NCBI GenBank assembly: GCA_964458605.1
Contig: CAYWLS010000024.1
Coordinates: forward strand, 4,445 to 68,444
Direction of reading: 5' to 3'
Length of the DNA stretch: 64,000 nt
Source: JBBSNV01 sp964458605
GTDB lineage: Bacteria; Pseudomonadota; Alphaproteobacteria; Reyranellales; JAQSWP01
Positions within the stretch are counted from its first letter, which is position 1. Each line of letters begins with the position of its first letter. This document shows positions 56,172-64,000 of the stretch, piece after piece. A program made the translations under genes and the position numbers. The notes beneath the pieces were generated by a model that was given only the letters and a program-made list of their open reading frames with translations, was not told where the DNA came from and made no database searches.

Positions 56172-56275
56172 CCCGGCATGCCGGGCGAAGCGAAGCATCC
56201 TGCTGGGGCAGGCGTATTCCTCGGCAGCCGTCTTTTGCGGCGATGCAAGGTCCTTCGCTTCGCTCGGGACGACGG
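56172..56275. repeat. Dispersed imperfect palindrome, copy 3
   Basis: The left arm (56174-56203) holds GGGCGAAGCGAAGCATCCTG, and the right arm (56241-56273) holds GGTCCTTCGCTTCGCTCGGG, its inverted relative. It lies between the convergent lipoprotein and nth genes. The core CGAAGCGAAGGA is shared with copies 1 and 2. Confidence 0.65.
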
Positions 56276-56280
56276 TCCGG

Positions 56281-56967
56281 CTATTTCACCTTCTTCACCG
56301 GCAGCTTCTTCGGCGCCGCTTCGGGCGGCGGCGTCTTGGGCCCGAACTTGCACGGATCGGCGACGATGCAGCGCCAGCATTCGGGCTTGCGCGCCTTGCA
56401 CACGTAGCGGCCGTGCAGGATCAGCCAGTGATGGGCATGCAACTTGTACTTGTCCGGCGTCACCTTTTCGAGCAGCGCCTCGACCTTCTCCACCGTCTTG
56501 CCCGGCGCCAGCCCGGTGCGGTTGGAGACGCGGAAGATATGGGTATCGACGGCGATGGTGGGATGGGCGAAGGCGATGTTCATCACCACATTGGCGGTCT
56601 TGCGGCCGACCCCGGGCAGGGTGACCAGCGCGTCGCGGTCCTGCGGCACCTGGCCGTCGAATTTCTCGACCAGCAGCCTGGACAGCACGACCACGTTCCT
56701 GGCCTTGGTGCGGTAGAGTCCGATGGTCTTGATCAAGGCAGCGATCCTGGCCTCGCCCAGCGCCGCCATCTTCTGCGGCGTGTCGGCCAGGGCGAACAGC
56801 GCCGGGGTGGCCTTGTTGACGCCGGCATCGGTGGCCTGGGCCGACAGCACCACCGCCACCAGCAGGGTGAACGGGTTGCTGTAGTGCAGTTCGCCGCGCG
56901 GTTCGGGGTTGGCGGCCTGCAGGCGGGCATAGAACCGGTCGATCTCGGCGCGGGTCAGTCGGGGCAT
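56281..56967 (-). CDS. nth: Endonuclease III
   Basis: A bifunctional DNA glycosylase/AP lyase removing oxidised pyrimidines. The helix-hairpin-helix with the catalytic Lys (LPGVGRKTANVV), the catalytic Asp in AVDTHIFRV, and the 4Fe-4S loop cysteines (CKARKPECWRCIVADPC) are all present. The 228-residue length is slightly long because of a Lys/Pro-rich tail. With Tag and MutS it is one of three DNA repair genes in the window. It is divergent from the DUF2244 gene. Confidence 0.96.
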   Translation of the reverse strand: MPRLTRAEIDRFYARLQAANPEPRGELHYSNPFTLLVAVVLSAQATDAGVNKATPALFALADTPQKMAALGEARIAALIKTIGLYRTKARNVVVLSRLLVEKFDGQVPQDRDALVTLPGVGRKTANVVMNIAFAHPTIAVDTHIFRVSNRTGLAPGKTVEKVEALLEKVTPDKYKLHAHHWLILHGRYVCKARKPECWRCIVADPCKFGPKTPPPEAAPKKLPVKKVK

Positions 56968-57086
56968 GTGCCTTGCTCTGGCGTAGGGTCTGGCGGTGCG
57001 CTATGTGAAAGGACGGCGACTGCGAACCGGTCGCGCCGCCGGCTGCTGGATCGCAACAAACCGCTATTCTAGGGTATTCAATAGCC

Positions 57087-57587
57087 ATGAACCCGAACGA
57101 CCGGCAAGTTTGCTATTTCGACGCCGAGTTGGTGCCGCATCGCAGCCTGAGCGCGCGCGGCTTCCGCATCCTGATGGCGGTGGTGATCGCCGCCAATCTT
57201 ACGGTCGGGGCGGTGTTCTACTTCTCCGGCGCCTGGCCGATCTTTGGCTTTATGGGGCTAGACGTCGGTCTACTTTATTTCTTCTTCCGGTTGAATTACC
57301 GTAACGCCCAACTCATAGAAACGCTGCGCCTGACCGATGACGCACTGGAAGTCAGGCGGCGGTTCCCGGACGGGGAGGAACTGCGCTGGAGCTTCGAGCC
57401 CTACTGGCTGCGGGTGGAGATCGACAATCCCCCTGCGCACGACAGCAAACTCGTATTGGCGTCGCGCCAGCGCCGCCTCAGCGTCGGCTCGTTCCTCACC
57501 GCCGAGGAGCGGGGCGAACTGGCCGCCGCGCTGCGCCGGGCGCTGGACCGCCAGCGCAACGGCCCGCGTCCCGCGCCGCGGGGCTGA
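57087..57587 (+). CDS. DUF2244 family membrane protein
   Basis: A 166-residue protein with two helices (FRILMAVVIAANLTVGAVFYF and FGFMGLDVGLLYFFF) and a C-terminal soluble part (VRRRFPDGEELRWSFEPYWLRVEI, VGSFLTAEERGELAAALRRAL) typical of DUF2244. Function is unknown. No good ribosome-binding site is seen before ATG 57087, but the family begins there (FDAELVPHRSLSARGF). Confidence 0.85.
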   Translation: MNPNDRQVCYFDAELVPHRSLSARGFRILMAVVIAANLTVGAVFYFSGAWPIFGFMGLDVGLLYFFFRLNYRNAQLIETLRLTDDALEVRRRFPDGEELRWSFEPYWLRVEIDNPPAHDSKLVLASRQRRLSVGSFLTAEERGELAAALRRALDRQRNGPRPAPRG

Positions 57588-57614
57588 CGCGCCTGGCCAA
57601 CCGGGCGGCCGGTC

Positions 57615-58586
57615 GTGAATAGCCGCCCCTTCCTTTGGGTTCTGCTGCTGTCGGTGCTGTGGTCGCTGTCCTGGCCGCTGATCAAGTTCGCCGGCCAAAG
57701 CGTGCCGCCGGTGGCGCTGGTGATCGGCCGCATGGCGGTCGCGGTGGCCTGCCTGGTGCCCTATCTCTATCTGCGCGGCTCGCATCTGCCCCGGCTCGGG
57801 CGCGGCACGATGCGGGTGTGGCTGCCGCTGCTGCTGATCGCGCTGGTCGGCAACGCGGCGCCCTACACCTTGGTGGCCTGGGGCCAGCACTACGTCGCCA
57901 GCGGCCTGAGCGCGGTGCTGGTCGGCACCATGCCGGTATGGACCGTGCTGATCACCCATTTCTTCTCCAAGGGCGAGCGCGCGGGCGAGCGTCTCAACGG
58001 CATGAAGCTGGTCGGCGCGCTGTCGGGCTTCGCCGGCATCGTGCTGCTGGTCGGACCGGCGGCGCTGGGCCACGAGAACGAGGCGCTGTTCGGCGAGTTG
58101 CTGCTGCTGGGCGCGGCGCTGTGCTGGGCCTGCGGCACGATCTACACCTCCTTCGCCCGCGTCGCGTCGCCCGACCAGGCGGCCGCCGCCACGGCGCTGC
58201 TGTCGGCGCTGGTGCTGGCGCCGATCTCGGCCGGCTGGGAGCGGCCCTGGACACTCGACATCCCCGACGAGGCGCTGCTGGCGGTGCTGGCGCTGGGCGT
58301 GGTGGCGACGGCGCTGGGCACCATCCTGGTGTTCCGCATCACCACCAGGCACGGGCCGACCATGATGTCGATGGTGATGTACCTGAACCCGGCGCTGGCC
58401 ATGGCCTGGGGCGCGCTGTTCTTCGGCGAGAGCCTGGCGCCGCGCCATATCGCGGCCTTCGCCTGCATCGCCGCCGGGCTGGTGCTGATCGATCGCGGCC
58501 GCCGCCGCGCCATGGCCGTGCTGCAGCCCGCCGCCGCCGCGGTGCCGCCGTGCCGGCTGCTGACGACCGCGCCGCCGCGCGACTAG
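57615..58586 (+). CDS. EamA/DMT-family transporter
   Basis: A 323-residue drug/metabolite transporter with ten helices in two EamA repeats, for example VLLLSVLWSLSWPLIKFAG at the start and MMSMVMYLNPALAMAWGALFFGE in the second half. The start is a GTG at 57615. The C-terminal 25 residues are a non-conserved Ala/Pro/Arg-rich tail. Substrate unknown; exporters of amino acids or metabolites are common in the family. It lies 27 nt after the DUF2244 gene and may share its transcript. Confidence 0.9.
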   Translation: MNSRPFLWVLLLSVLWSLSWPLIKFAGQSVPPVALVIGRMAVAVACLVPYLYLRGSHLPRLGRGTMRVWLPLLLIALVGNAAPYTLVAWGQHYVASGLSAVLVGTMPVWTVLITHFFSKGERAGERLNGMKLVGALSGFAGIVLLVGPAALGHENEALFGELLLLGAALCWACGTIYTSFARVASPDQAAAATALLSALVLAPISAGWERPWTLDIPDEALLAVLALGVVATALGTILVFRITTRHGPTMMSMVMYLNPALAMAWGALFFGESLAPRHIAAFACIAAGLVLIDRGRRRAMAVLQPAAAAVPPCRLLTTAPPRD

Positions 58587-58685
58587 AGCGGCGCGTTCGC
58601 TCCTCGTTTCGAGAACAGCACGGATCGACAGGATTGCGCCCAGGCGCTGCGGCGCGTCATCCGATCCCGATCGGCCCAATACGCT

Positions 58686-58730
58686 TGTCGCAAAGACACT
58701 CGTCGCAAAGACACTCGTCGCAAGGACGCC
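58686..58730. repeat. 15-bp tandem repeat, three units, between two transporter genes
   Basis: TGTCGCAAAGACACT (58686-58700), CGTCGCAAAGACACT (58701-58715) and CGTCGCAAGGACGCC (58716-58730) follow each other directly. The 235-nt spacer 58587-58821 otherwise holds no gene. Confidence 0.85.
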
Positions 58731-58821
58731 CATCGCCTGGCCGGCGCGATTGGCCGCAATCTCCGGATAGCGCCGGCCGCGGCGCGCGTGGCACATCGTG
58801 CGCTCCCGACGGGAGGCGACG

Positions 58822-59713
58822 ATGCGCAGGACCGATATCACGCTGCTGCTGGCGCTTGCGGTGCTGTGGGGCGCCTCGTTCTGCTTCGCACGCCAGGCCT
58901 TGCTCGACCTGCCGCCGCTCAGCGTGGCGGCGGCGCGCTTCGGCCTGGGCGGGCTGATCTTCGCGCCGGTGCTGCTGGCGGCGCGCCAGCGCCTGCCGCG
59001 CGGCTGGCGGACATGGCGCGACTTCCTGGCGATGGGCGTGCTGAACAACCTGCTGCCGTTCGGCCTGATCGTGCTGGGCCAGCAATGGATCGGCGCCGGC
59101 ATGGCGGCGATCCTCAACAGCACCGCGCCGCTGTTCAGCGCGCTGATCGCGCCCTTGCTGGTGGCCGAGGAGCGCGCCGGCGCGCTGCGCCTGATCGGCG
59201 TGACGCTGGGCATCGCCGGCGTGGCGCTGCTGGCCGGACCGGCGGCGCTGGGCCAGGCCGGCTATCCCTGGTGGGCGCTGCTGCCGGGGCTGGGCGCGGC
59301 GCTCAGCTACGCGCTGGCGGCGATCTGGGGCCTGCGCTTCCGCGGCCTGCCGGTCGTGAGCATCGCGGCCAGCCAGGTGATGAGCGCCGCCGTGCTGGGC
59401 CTGCCGTTGGCGCTGCTGGTCGACCGGCCCTGGACGCTGCATGTCTCGCTTCCCACCTGGGCGGCGCTGCTGGGCATGGCGCTGTTCACCACCGTGCTGG
59501 GCTATCTGATCTATTTTCGCCTGCTGGTGCGGGGCGGCCCGACCAACGCGCTGCTGGTGACGTTCCTGATCCCGCCCGCGGCGGCGGCGCTGGAGGCGGC
59601 TGTTCGGAGCCAGCCTGCCCTGGCTGGCGCTGCCGGCGATGGCGACCGTCTTCCTGGGCATCGCCTGCGTCGCCGGCCGGCTGCCGGCACGATGGAAGCG
59701 GGCGCTGGCGTGA
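58822..59713 (+). pseudogene. EamA/DMT-family transporter interrupted by a frameshift
   Basis: The first 255 or so residues are a normal EamA transporter (MRRTDITLLLALAVLWGASF..., LLVTFLIPPAAAAL), with GGAGG 5 nt before the ATG. After about 59590 the frame gives non-transporter residues. The +1 frame carries the missing family end, LFGASLPWLALPAMATVFLGIACVAG..., and stops at 59713. The total of 892 nt is one more than a multiple of three, so one extra base (or two lost) near 59590-59605 explains it. Reading straight on instead runs to 59868 through a palindromic repeat. It is either a real pseudogene or a sequencing error. Confidence 0.8.
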
Positions 59714-59714
59714 G
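59681..59714. repeat. 34-bp direct repeat, first copy (transporter gene end)
   Basis: The last 34 bases of the transporter gene, through its TGA and one further base, recur at 59882-59915 with 32 of 34 identical. Key shared core: GATGGAAGCGGGCGCTGGCG. Confidence 0.9.
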
Positions 59715-59751
59715 GCGGCGACCGGTCAGGCAACAAGGAGCCGATACCCGT

Positions 59752-59876
59752 TCGTCGTCCCGGCCAAGCGAGCCTGCCAGCGCGAGCCGGGATCCATGTC
59801 GATCCAAACGCCGGCCGCGACAGGCTGAAAGATGGGCCCCGGGTCTCGCTCGCGCTCGCCCGGGGTGACGATCTTT
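59752..59876. repeat. GC-rich imperfect palindromic element between the direct repeats
   Basis: The left arm (59752-59798) begins TCGTCGTCCCGGCC; the right arm (59829-59876) ends CCCGGGGTGACGATCTT and is itself nearly palindromic (GGGCCCCGGG, CTCGCTCGCGCTCG). The form resembles the dispersed palindromes elsewhere in the window, but the sequence differs. It sits between the two 34-bp copies. Confidence 0.6.
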
Positions 59877-59881
59877 ATTCA

Positions 59882-59915
59882 CTGCCGGGGCGATGGAAGC
59901 GGGCGCTGGCGTGAG
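59882..59915. repeat. 34-bp direct repeat, second copy (downstream of the transporter gene)
   Basis: Duplicate of 59681-59714, differing at two adjacent positions. It is now non-coding and lies between the palindromic element and dapB. Confidence 0.9.
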
Positions 59916-59950
59916 ATGGCGCGGATCGCAGCTTGATCCGACCAAGGCCA

Positions 59951-59981
59951 GGCGCCTGGGCTTTGCGGGCGGCCAGGCGCC
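59951..59981 (-). terminator. Hairpin downstream of dapB
   Basis: GGCGCCTGG and CCAGGCGCC form a 9-bp stem with a 13-nt loop, 9 nt after the dapB stop. No U-run follows, so its strength as a terminator is uncertain. Confidence 0.45.
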
Positions 59982-59990
59982 GCGCCGCTA

Positions 59991-60788
59991 TCAGAGTCCC
60001 AGCACGTCGTTCATGCCGTAGAGGCCGGGCGCCTTGCCGCGCGTCCACAGCGCCGCGCGGATGGCGCCGTTGGCGAAGATCTCGCGCGACGCCGCCTTGT
60101 GGCTGAGCTCCAGCCGCTCGCCCGGCCCGGCGAAGATCACGGTGTGATCGCCCACCACGTCGCCGCCGCGCAGCGAGGCGAAGCCGATATCGCCCTTGCG
60201 CCGCGCCCCGGTCATGCCGTCGCGGCCGCGCTGCGCCACCTCGGACAGCCTGACGGCGCGACCGCGCGCGGCGGCCTCGCCCAGCATCAGCGCCGTGCCC
60301 GACGGGGCATCGACCTTGTGCCTGTGGTGCATCTCGACGATCTCGATGTCGTAGTCGGCGCCCAAGGTGGCGGCGACCTTGGCCACCAGCGCCGTCAGCA
60401 GGTTGACGCCCAGGCTCATATTGCCCGACTTGACGATGGCCACGCTTTGGGCGGCGCGGCGCACCACCTCGTCCTCCTCGGCGTCGAGCCCGGTGGTGCC
60501 CAGCACCATGGCGACGCCACGGGCGGCGGCGATCTCGGCATGGCGCAGGCTGGCGGCCGGGCTGCTGAAATCGATCACCGCCTGGCAGGCGCCGATCGCC
60601 TGCTCGGCGTTGTCGGTGATGGCGACGTTCAAGCGGCCGATGCCGGCCAGCGCGCCCGCATCCTGGCCGATGGCGTTGCCGCCCGGCCGCTCGGTGGCGC
60701 CGCCCAGGGTGCAATCCTCGTGCTGCGCGATCTGGCGCACCAGCATCTGTCCCATGCGCCCCGCGGCGCCCACCACGCATAGCTTCAT
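59991..60788 (-). CDS. dapB: 4-hydroxy-tetrahydrodipicolinate reductase
   Basis: Second step after the branch point in lysine and diaminopimelate synthesis, so it also feeds peptidoglycan. The nucleotide motif VVGAAGRMGQMLV, the catalytic EMHHRHKVDAPSGTAL and FGTTG-type LGTTGLDAEE are present. The 265-residue length is normal. GAGG precedes the ATG. In alphaproteobacteria dapB commonly follows dnaJ; here a small secreted protein gene and tag lie between. Confidence 0.96.
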   Translation of the reverse strand: MKLCVVGAAGRMGQMLVRQIAQHEDCTLGGATERPGGNAIGQDAGALAGIGRLNVAITDNAEQAIGACQAVIDFSSPAASLRHAEIAAARGVAMVLGTTGLDAEEDEVVRRAAQSVAIVKSGNMSLGVNLLTALVAKVAATLGADYDIEIVEMHHRHKVDAPSGTALMLGEAAARGRAVRLSEVAQRGRDGMTGARRKGDIGFASLRGGDVVGDHTVIFAGPGERLELSHKAASREIFANGAIRAALWTRGKAPGLYGMNDVLGL

Positions 60789-60824
60789 CTCGGGCCTCGT
60801 CCGGTTGAGGCGCGACGATAGCCG

Positions 60825-61415
60825 CTATTTGCTGCAGATGCAGCCCTGCACATGGTCGTCGACGAAGCCCGAAGCCTGCAGGAAGGCATAGCAGGTGGTG
60901 GGACCGACGAACTTGAAGCCGGCCGCCAGCAGCGCCTTGGACAGCGCCTTGCTGGCATCGGTCTGGGCGGGAATGTTCTCGAGCGCCTTGGGCCGGCGCT
61001 TGAGCCGCTTGCCGCCCAGCGCCGCGAGCGCCATCGCCTGCAGGCTGCCGCCTTGCTTGTGCAGCGCCAGCAGCGCCCGGGCATTGGCGAGGATGGCCTC
61101 GATCTTGCCGCGATGGCGGATGATGCCCTGGTCCTGCAGCAGCCGCTCGACCTCGGCGGCGCCGAACTTGGCGATCCTGCGCGCGTCGAACCGGGCGAAG
61201 GCCTGGCGATAGTTCTGCCGCTTGCGCAGCACGGTGAGCCAGCTCAAGCCCGCCTGCTGGCCTTCCAGGCACAGCAGCTCGAACAGGGCGCGTTCGTCTT
61301 CGTGCGGCGCGCCCCATTCGCTGTCGTGATAGGCGATGTAGAGTTCGTCCTCGCTCAGCCAGCCGCAGCGCTTGCGGCCGTCGGCGAAGATCTTCAGCGA
61401 TGCTCGTTGCGTCAT
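60825..61415 (-). CDS. tag: DNA-3-methyladenine glycosylase I
   Basis: A 196-residue Tag enzyme that removes 3-methyladenine from alkylated DNA. The zinc residues are at the ends as in the family: Cys in RCGW and His in AYHDSEWG at the N-terminus, and His and Cys in DDHVQGCIC at the C-terminus. The body has FELLCLEGQQAGLSWLTVLRKRQNYRQAF. The ATG at 61415 begins MTQRASLKIF; an upstream start adds four residues. Confidence 0.95.
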   Translation of the reverse strand: MTQRASLKIFADGRKRCGWLSEDELYIAYHDSEWGAPHEDERALFELLCLEGQQAGLSWLTVLRKRQNYRQAFARFDARRIAKFGAAEVERLLQDQGIIRHRGKIEAILANARALLALHKQGGSLQAMALAALGGKRLKRRPKALENIPAQTDASKALSKALLAAGFKFVGPTTCYAFLQASGFVDDHVQGCICSK

Positions 61416-61473
61416 GCCCGCCAGCAAAGCACGACGGGCGGCGGCAGCGCCAGTGCGCGCTGCCGTCGGGCGG

Positions 61474-61845
61474 CTATTGCTTGGTGAGGTTGACCGAGCC
61501 GCTCTTGCCGCTGCTGGTGCCCTGCCACGATCCGTCCAGGGCGTTGCCCTTGTGGGTCAGGCGATAGGACGCACCCAGCCCGCCGGGCGTGGCGAAGCTG
61601 ACGCTGTCGCCGTTCACCGTCACCGCCACGCCCTGGGCGCCGGTCGGGCCGATCCACTGGCCCTTGGCGGTGCTGCCGTCGACCGAGACGATCTTCAAGG
61701 TGCGTTCGGTGCCGTAGGGATTGCTGGTGGTGATGCCGCCCAGGCTGCCCTTCCACGAGCCGATCAGCCAATGCTGCTGGGCGTGAACGGGCAGGGCGAC
61801 CGCCAGCAACAGGGCCGTCGCGGCGAACAGACGAAGGATCGGCAT
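61474..61845 (-). CDS. Small secreted hypothetical protein
   Basis: A 123-residue protein with a clear signal peptide (LRLFAATALLLAVALPVHAQQ) and a mature part rich in Gly, Ser and Thr that looks like a small beta-barrel (LIGSWKGSLGG, LKIVSVDGSTAKGQWIG, YRLTHKGNALDGSWQGTSSGKSGSVNL). GAGG lies 5 nt before the ATG. No family was recognised. It sits between dnaJ and tag on the same strand. Confidence 0.75.
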   Translation of the reverse strand: MPILRLFAATALLLAVALPVHAQQHWLIGSWKGSLGGITTSNPYGTERTLKIVSVDGSTAKGQWIGPTGAQGVAVTVNGDSVSFATPGGLGASYRLTHKGNALDGSWQGTSSGKSGSVNLTKQ

Positions 61846-61946
61846 GGGGTCCTCGGGGACAGGGATGGGCCGCTCGCGCCAGGCGGCGTCACGGACCAGT
61901 CTAGCCGGGCGGCGGCGCGCCGTCCCCACCCGAACGGGTGGGGAGC

Positions 61947-63098
61947 CTATTCGCTGAGATCGCGCCACAGCTCCTTGACGCGGGAGAAGAAGCCGTCCGA
62001 TTCGGGGCTGGTCGGCTTCGACCCGCCGGCCTTCTCGAATTCCTTGAGCAGGTCGCGCTGCTTGGCGGTCAGGTTCATCGGCGTCTCGATCACCGCCTGC
62101 ACGTACATGTCGCCGCGCACCGAGGAGCGCACCACGCTCATGCCCTTGGCGCGCAGGCGGAACTGGTGGCCGCTCTGGGTGCCGGCGGGGATGTTGATGC
62201 GCGCGCGCGTGCCTTCGAGCGTCGGCACCTCGATGGCGCCGCCCAGCGCGGCAGTGGTCATGGGGATGGGCACGCGGCAGAACACGTTGGCGCCGTCGCG
62301 CTGGAAGATCTCGTGCGGCCGGATCGCCAGGAACACGTAGAGATCGCCGGCCGGGCTGCCGCGCATGCCGGCCTCGCCTTCGCCGGCCAGGCGGATGCGG
62401 GTGCCGTCCTCGACGCCGGCCGGGATCTTGACCTGCAGGGTCTTCTCGCGCCGCACCCGGCCCTGGCCGGAGCAGGCGCGGCAGGGATTCTCGATCACCT
62501 TGCCGGCGCCCTGGCAGCCGGGGCAGGTGCGCTCGACGGTGAAGAAGCCCTGCTGGGCGCGCAGCCGGCCGCGGCCCTGGCAGGTCGGGCAGGTCACCGG
62601 CTTGGAGCCCGACGCCGCGCCCGAGCCGTGGCAGGATTCGCAGGCCACCGAAGTCGGCACGCGGATGCGCGCCTCGGTGCCGGCATAGGCCTCCTCGAGC
62701 GACAGTTCCAGGTTGTAGCGCAGGTCGGCGCCGCGCGCCTGCTGCTGGCGGCGCGCCCCGGCCGCGGCGCCGCCGCCCATGGCGCCGAACATCTCCTCGA
62801 AGATGTCGGCGAAGCCGGCGCCGAAATTGAAGTCGAAGCCGCCGGGTCCGCGCCCCGGGCCGCCGCCGCCATTCTCGAACGCCGCAGCACCGTAGCGATC
62901 GTAGGCGGCGCGCTTCTGGTCGTCCTTCAGCACGTCGTAGGCGTGGCTGATGTCCTTGAAGCGCTGCTCGGCGACCTTGTCGCCCGGATTGCGGTCGGGA
63001 TGGCACTCCATCGCCAGCTTGCGATAGGCCTTCTTGATGTCCTCGGGCTTGGCCGTCCGGCCCACGCCCAGCAATTCGTAATAGTCCTGACCCGACAT
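61947..63098 (-). CDS. dnaJ: Chaperone protein DnaJ
   Basis: Co-chaperone that stimulates DnaK ATPase and hands it unfolded clients, 383 residues. The J-domain with CHPDRN, the Gly/Phe-rich region (GGGGPGRGPGGFDFNFGAGF), four CxxCxGxG zinc repeats (CESCHGSG, CPTCQGRG, CPGCQGAG, CRACSGQG) and the C-terminal client-binding domain are all present in order. It lies 126 nt downstream of dnaK, with a hairpin between. Confidence 0.97.
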   Translation of the reverse strand: MSGQDYYELLGVGRTAKPEDIKKAYRKLAMECHPDRNPGDKVAEQRFKDISHAYDVLKDDQKRAAYDRYGAAAFENGGGGPGRGPGGFDFNFGAGFADIFEEMFGAMGGGAAAGARRQQQARGADLRYNLELSLEEAYAGTEARIRVPTSVACESCHGSGAASGSKPVTCPTCQGRGRLRAQQGFFTVERTCPGCQGAGKVIENPCRACSGQGRVRREKTLQVKIPAGVEDGTRIRLAGEGEAGMRGSPAGDLYVFLAIRPHEIFQRDGANVFCRVPIPMTTAALGGAIEVPTLEGTRARINIPAGTQSGHQFRLRAKGMSVVRSSVRGDMYVQAVIETPMNLTAKQRDLLKEFEKAGGSKPTSPESDGFFSRVKELWRDLSE

Positions 63099-63167
63099 GG
63101 ACAGTCACGCCCCGTTTGATGCTGACCGGCAGGCACTCCCCCGCGCCCGTGATCCGGTTGGAAACGA

Positions 63168-63200
63168 CGCCGCCCCGAACCTTCCGGGCACGGGGCGGCG
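63168..63200 (-). terminator. Hairpin between dnaK and dnaJ
   Basis: CGCCGCCCCG and CGGGGCGGCG form a perfect 10-bp stem with a 13-nt loop, followed on the minus strand by TCGTTTCC. It may be a partial terminator that keeps DnaJ below DnaK levels. Confidence 0.55.
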
Positions 63201-63224
63201 GTAGCGTTATATCGACAAGCGGCC

Positions 63225-64000
63225 TTACGCCTTCTTGTTGTCCTTCACTTCCTCGAAGTCGGCATCGACGACCTTTTCGTCCTTGCCGCCATTGGCGCCG
63301 GCCTGCGGCTGCTCGCCGCCGCCGCCCGGCTGGGCGCCGGCATTGGCCTCGGCCTGCTGGGCCTTGTACATGGCCTCGCCCAGCTTCATGGCGGCCTGCG
63401 CCAGCGCCTCGGTCTTGGCCTTGATCTCGGCCACGTCCTCGCCCGCGGTGACGGCCTTCAGCGCTTCGACCGCGCCTTCGATCGCCGCCTTGTCCTGGGC
63501 CGGCACCTTGTCGCCGTGCTCGGCCAGGTTCTTCTGGCTGGAGTGAATCAGGGCTTCGGCTTGGTTGCGGGCCTCGACCAGCTCGCGCTTCTTCTTGTCC
63601 TCGCCGGCATGGGCCTCGGCATCCTTGACCATGCGCTGGATGTCGCTCTCGCTGAGGCCACCCGAGGCCTGGATGCGGATCTGCTGCTCCTTGTTGGTGG
63701 CCTTGTCCTTGGCCGAGACCTGCACGATGCCGTTGGCGTCGATGTCGAACGTGACCTCGACCTGCGGCATGCCGCGCGGCGCGGGAGGAATGCCGACCAG
63801 GTCGAACTGGCCCAGCAGCTTGTTGTCGGCAGCCATCTCGCGCTCGCCCTGGAACACCCGGATCGTCACGGCGGTCTGGTTGTCCTCGGCGGTCGAGAAG
63901 GTCTGGCTCTTCTTGGTCGGGATGGTGGTGTTGCGGTCGATCAGCCGCGTGAACACGCCGCCCAGCGTCTCGATGCCCAGCGACAGCGGGGTCACGTCGA
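63225..64000 (-). CDS. dnaK: Chaperone protein DnaK, N-terminal part outside the window
   Basis: The C-terminal 257 residues of DnaK: the substrate-binding domain starting at DVTPLSLGIETLGGVFTRLI (about residue 393 of the E. coli protein), then the helical lid and a Gly/Gln-rich tail ending in VVDADFEEVKDNKK. The nucleotide-binding half lies beyond base 64000. It is upstream of dnaJ on the same strand, the standard order. Confidence 0.97.
   Translation of the reverse strand, partial: DVTPLSLGIETLGGVFTRLIDRNTTIPTKKSQTFSTAEDNQTAVTIRVFQGEREMAADNKLLGQFDLVGIPPAPRGMPQVEVTFDIDANGIVQVSAKDKATNKEQQIRIQASGGLSESDIQRMVKDAEAHAGEDKKKRELVEARNQAEALIHSSQKNLAEHGDKVPAQDKAAIEGAVEALKAVTAGEDVAEIKAKTEALAQAAMKLGEAMYKAQQAEANAGAQPGGGGEQPQAGANGGKDEKVVDADFEEVKDNKKA

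Noticed and set aside
61846..63108. A 544-codon frame joining the small secreted protein to a second frame of dnaJ.
   Set aside because: The upstream part is a shadow of dnaJ; the secreted protein has its own ATG, ribosome-binding site and signal peptide.

Overview
The window is a GC-rich (roughly 68-70% G+C by eye), gene-dense chromosomal segment of an alphaproteobacterium. Support for this: a Ros/MucR-family regulator, an XRE regulator of the PraR type beside metK, a TIGR02186/TauE pair, a DUF2333 protein, a bactofilin, an ornithine-lipid operon (olsB-olsA), and the familiar alphaproteobacterial run metK-xre-lnt-corC-ybeY-phoH-miaB ... fur ... rimI-tsaB ... nfuA-uspA ... trpS-murJ-glnD-mutS. 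I lean towards a Rhodospirillales-like lineage, but that is inference and the genus cannot be named from the sequence.

Layout. 1-1.25 kb: 3' part of a phospholipase-D/cardiolipin-synthase gene. 1.4-9.3 kb (minus strand): miaB-phoH-ybeY-corC-lnt-xre-metK, covering RNA maturation, envelope lipoproteins and SAM synthesis. 9.5-10.6 kb: nickel/cobalt permease. 10.6-13.4 kb (minus): mucR, then fur-olsB-olsA as overlapping genes. 13.5-17.3 kb: TusA-like protein, tsaB-rimI, VanX-like dipeptidase, Bax-like glucosaminidase, nfuA. 17.6-21.2 kb (minus): universal stress protein, TIGR02186-TauE exporter pair, DUF2333. 21.3-26.9 kb: lone HigA-like antitoxin, HSL-type esterase, two LTXXQ (Spy/CpxP-like) periplasmic proteins, panE, trpS, tam. 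27-39 kb: murJ, a family III CoA-transferase, an acyl-CoA synthetase, glnD, a TRIC-type channel, a small membrane protein and mutS. 39-41.4 kb: malic enzyme fused to a phosphotransacetylase-like domain. 41.5-48.5 kb: one complete phosphate module phoR-pstS-pstC-pstA-pstB-phoU-phoB with a pho box and a strong terminator. 48.6-53.7 kb (minus): a Pat/PatZ-like acyl-CoA-synthetase/acetyltransferase fusion, AmpG permease, adenosine kinase. 53.9-59.7 kb: EI24 membrane protein, bactofilin, lipoprotein, nth, DUF2244, two EamA transporters (the second frameshifted). 60-64 kb (minus): a small secreted protein, tag and dapB, downstream of the stress pair dnaK (partial)-dnaJ.

How the parts connect. The phosphate cluster holds sensor, regulator, transporter and negative modulator in one transcription direction. 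Ornithine lipids (olsBA) are phosphorus-free membrane lipids often made under phosphate starvation, so they fit beside a full Pho system, although here they sit behind fur. Cell-wall genes (murJ, ampG, VanX-like, Bax-like, bactofilin) are scattered through the segment.

What is unusual lies mostly between genes: dispersed imperfect palindromes, many short tandem duplications of 11-16 bp both between and inside genes (including next to mutS), a 34-bp direct duplication of a gene end bracketing a palindromic element beside a frameshifted transporter, a MucR-type protein lacking the histidine zinc ligands, and an antitoxin gene with no toxin partner. I saw no phage, transposase, CRISPR array, rRNA or tRNA, and no convincing new multi-gene system.
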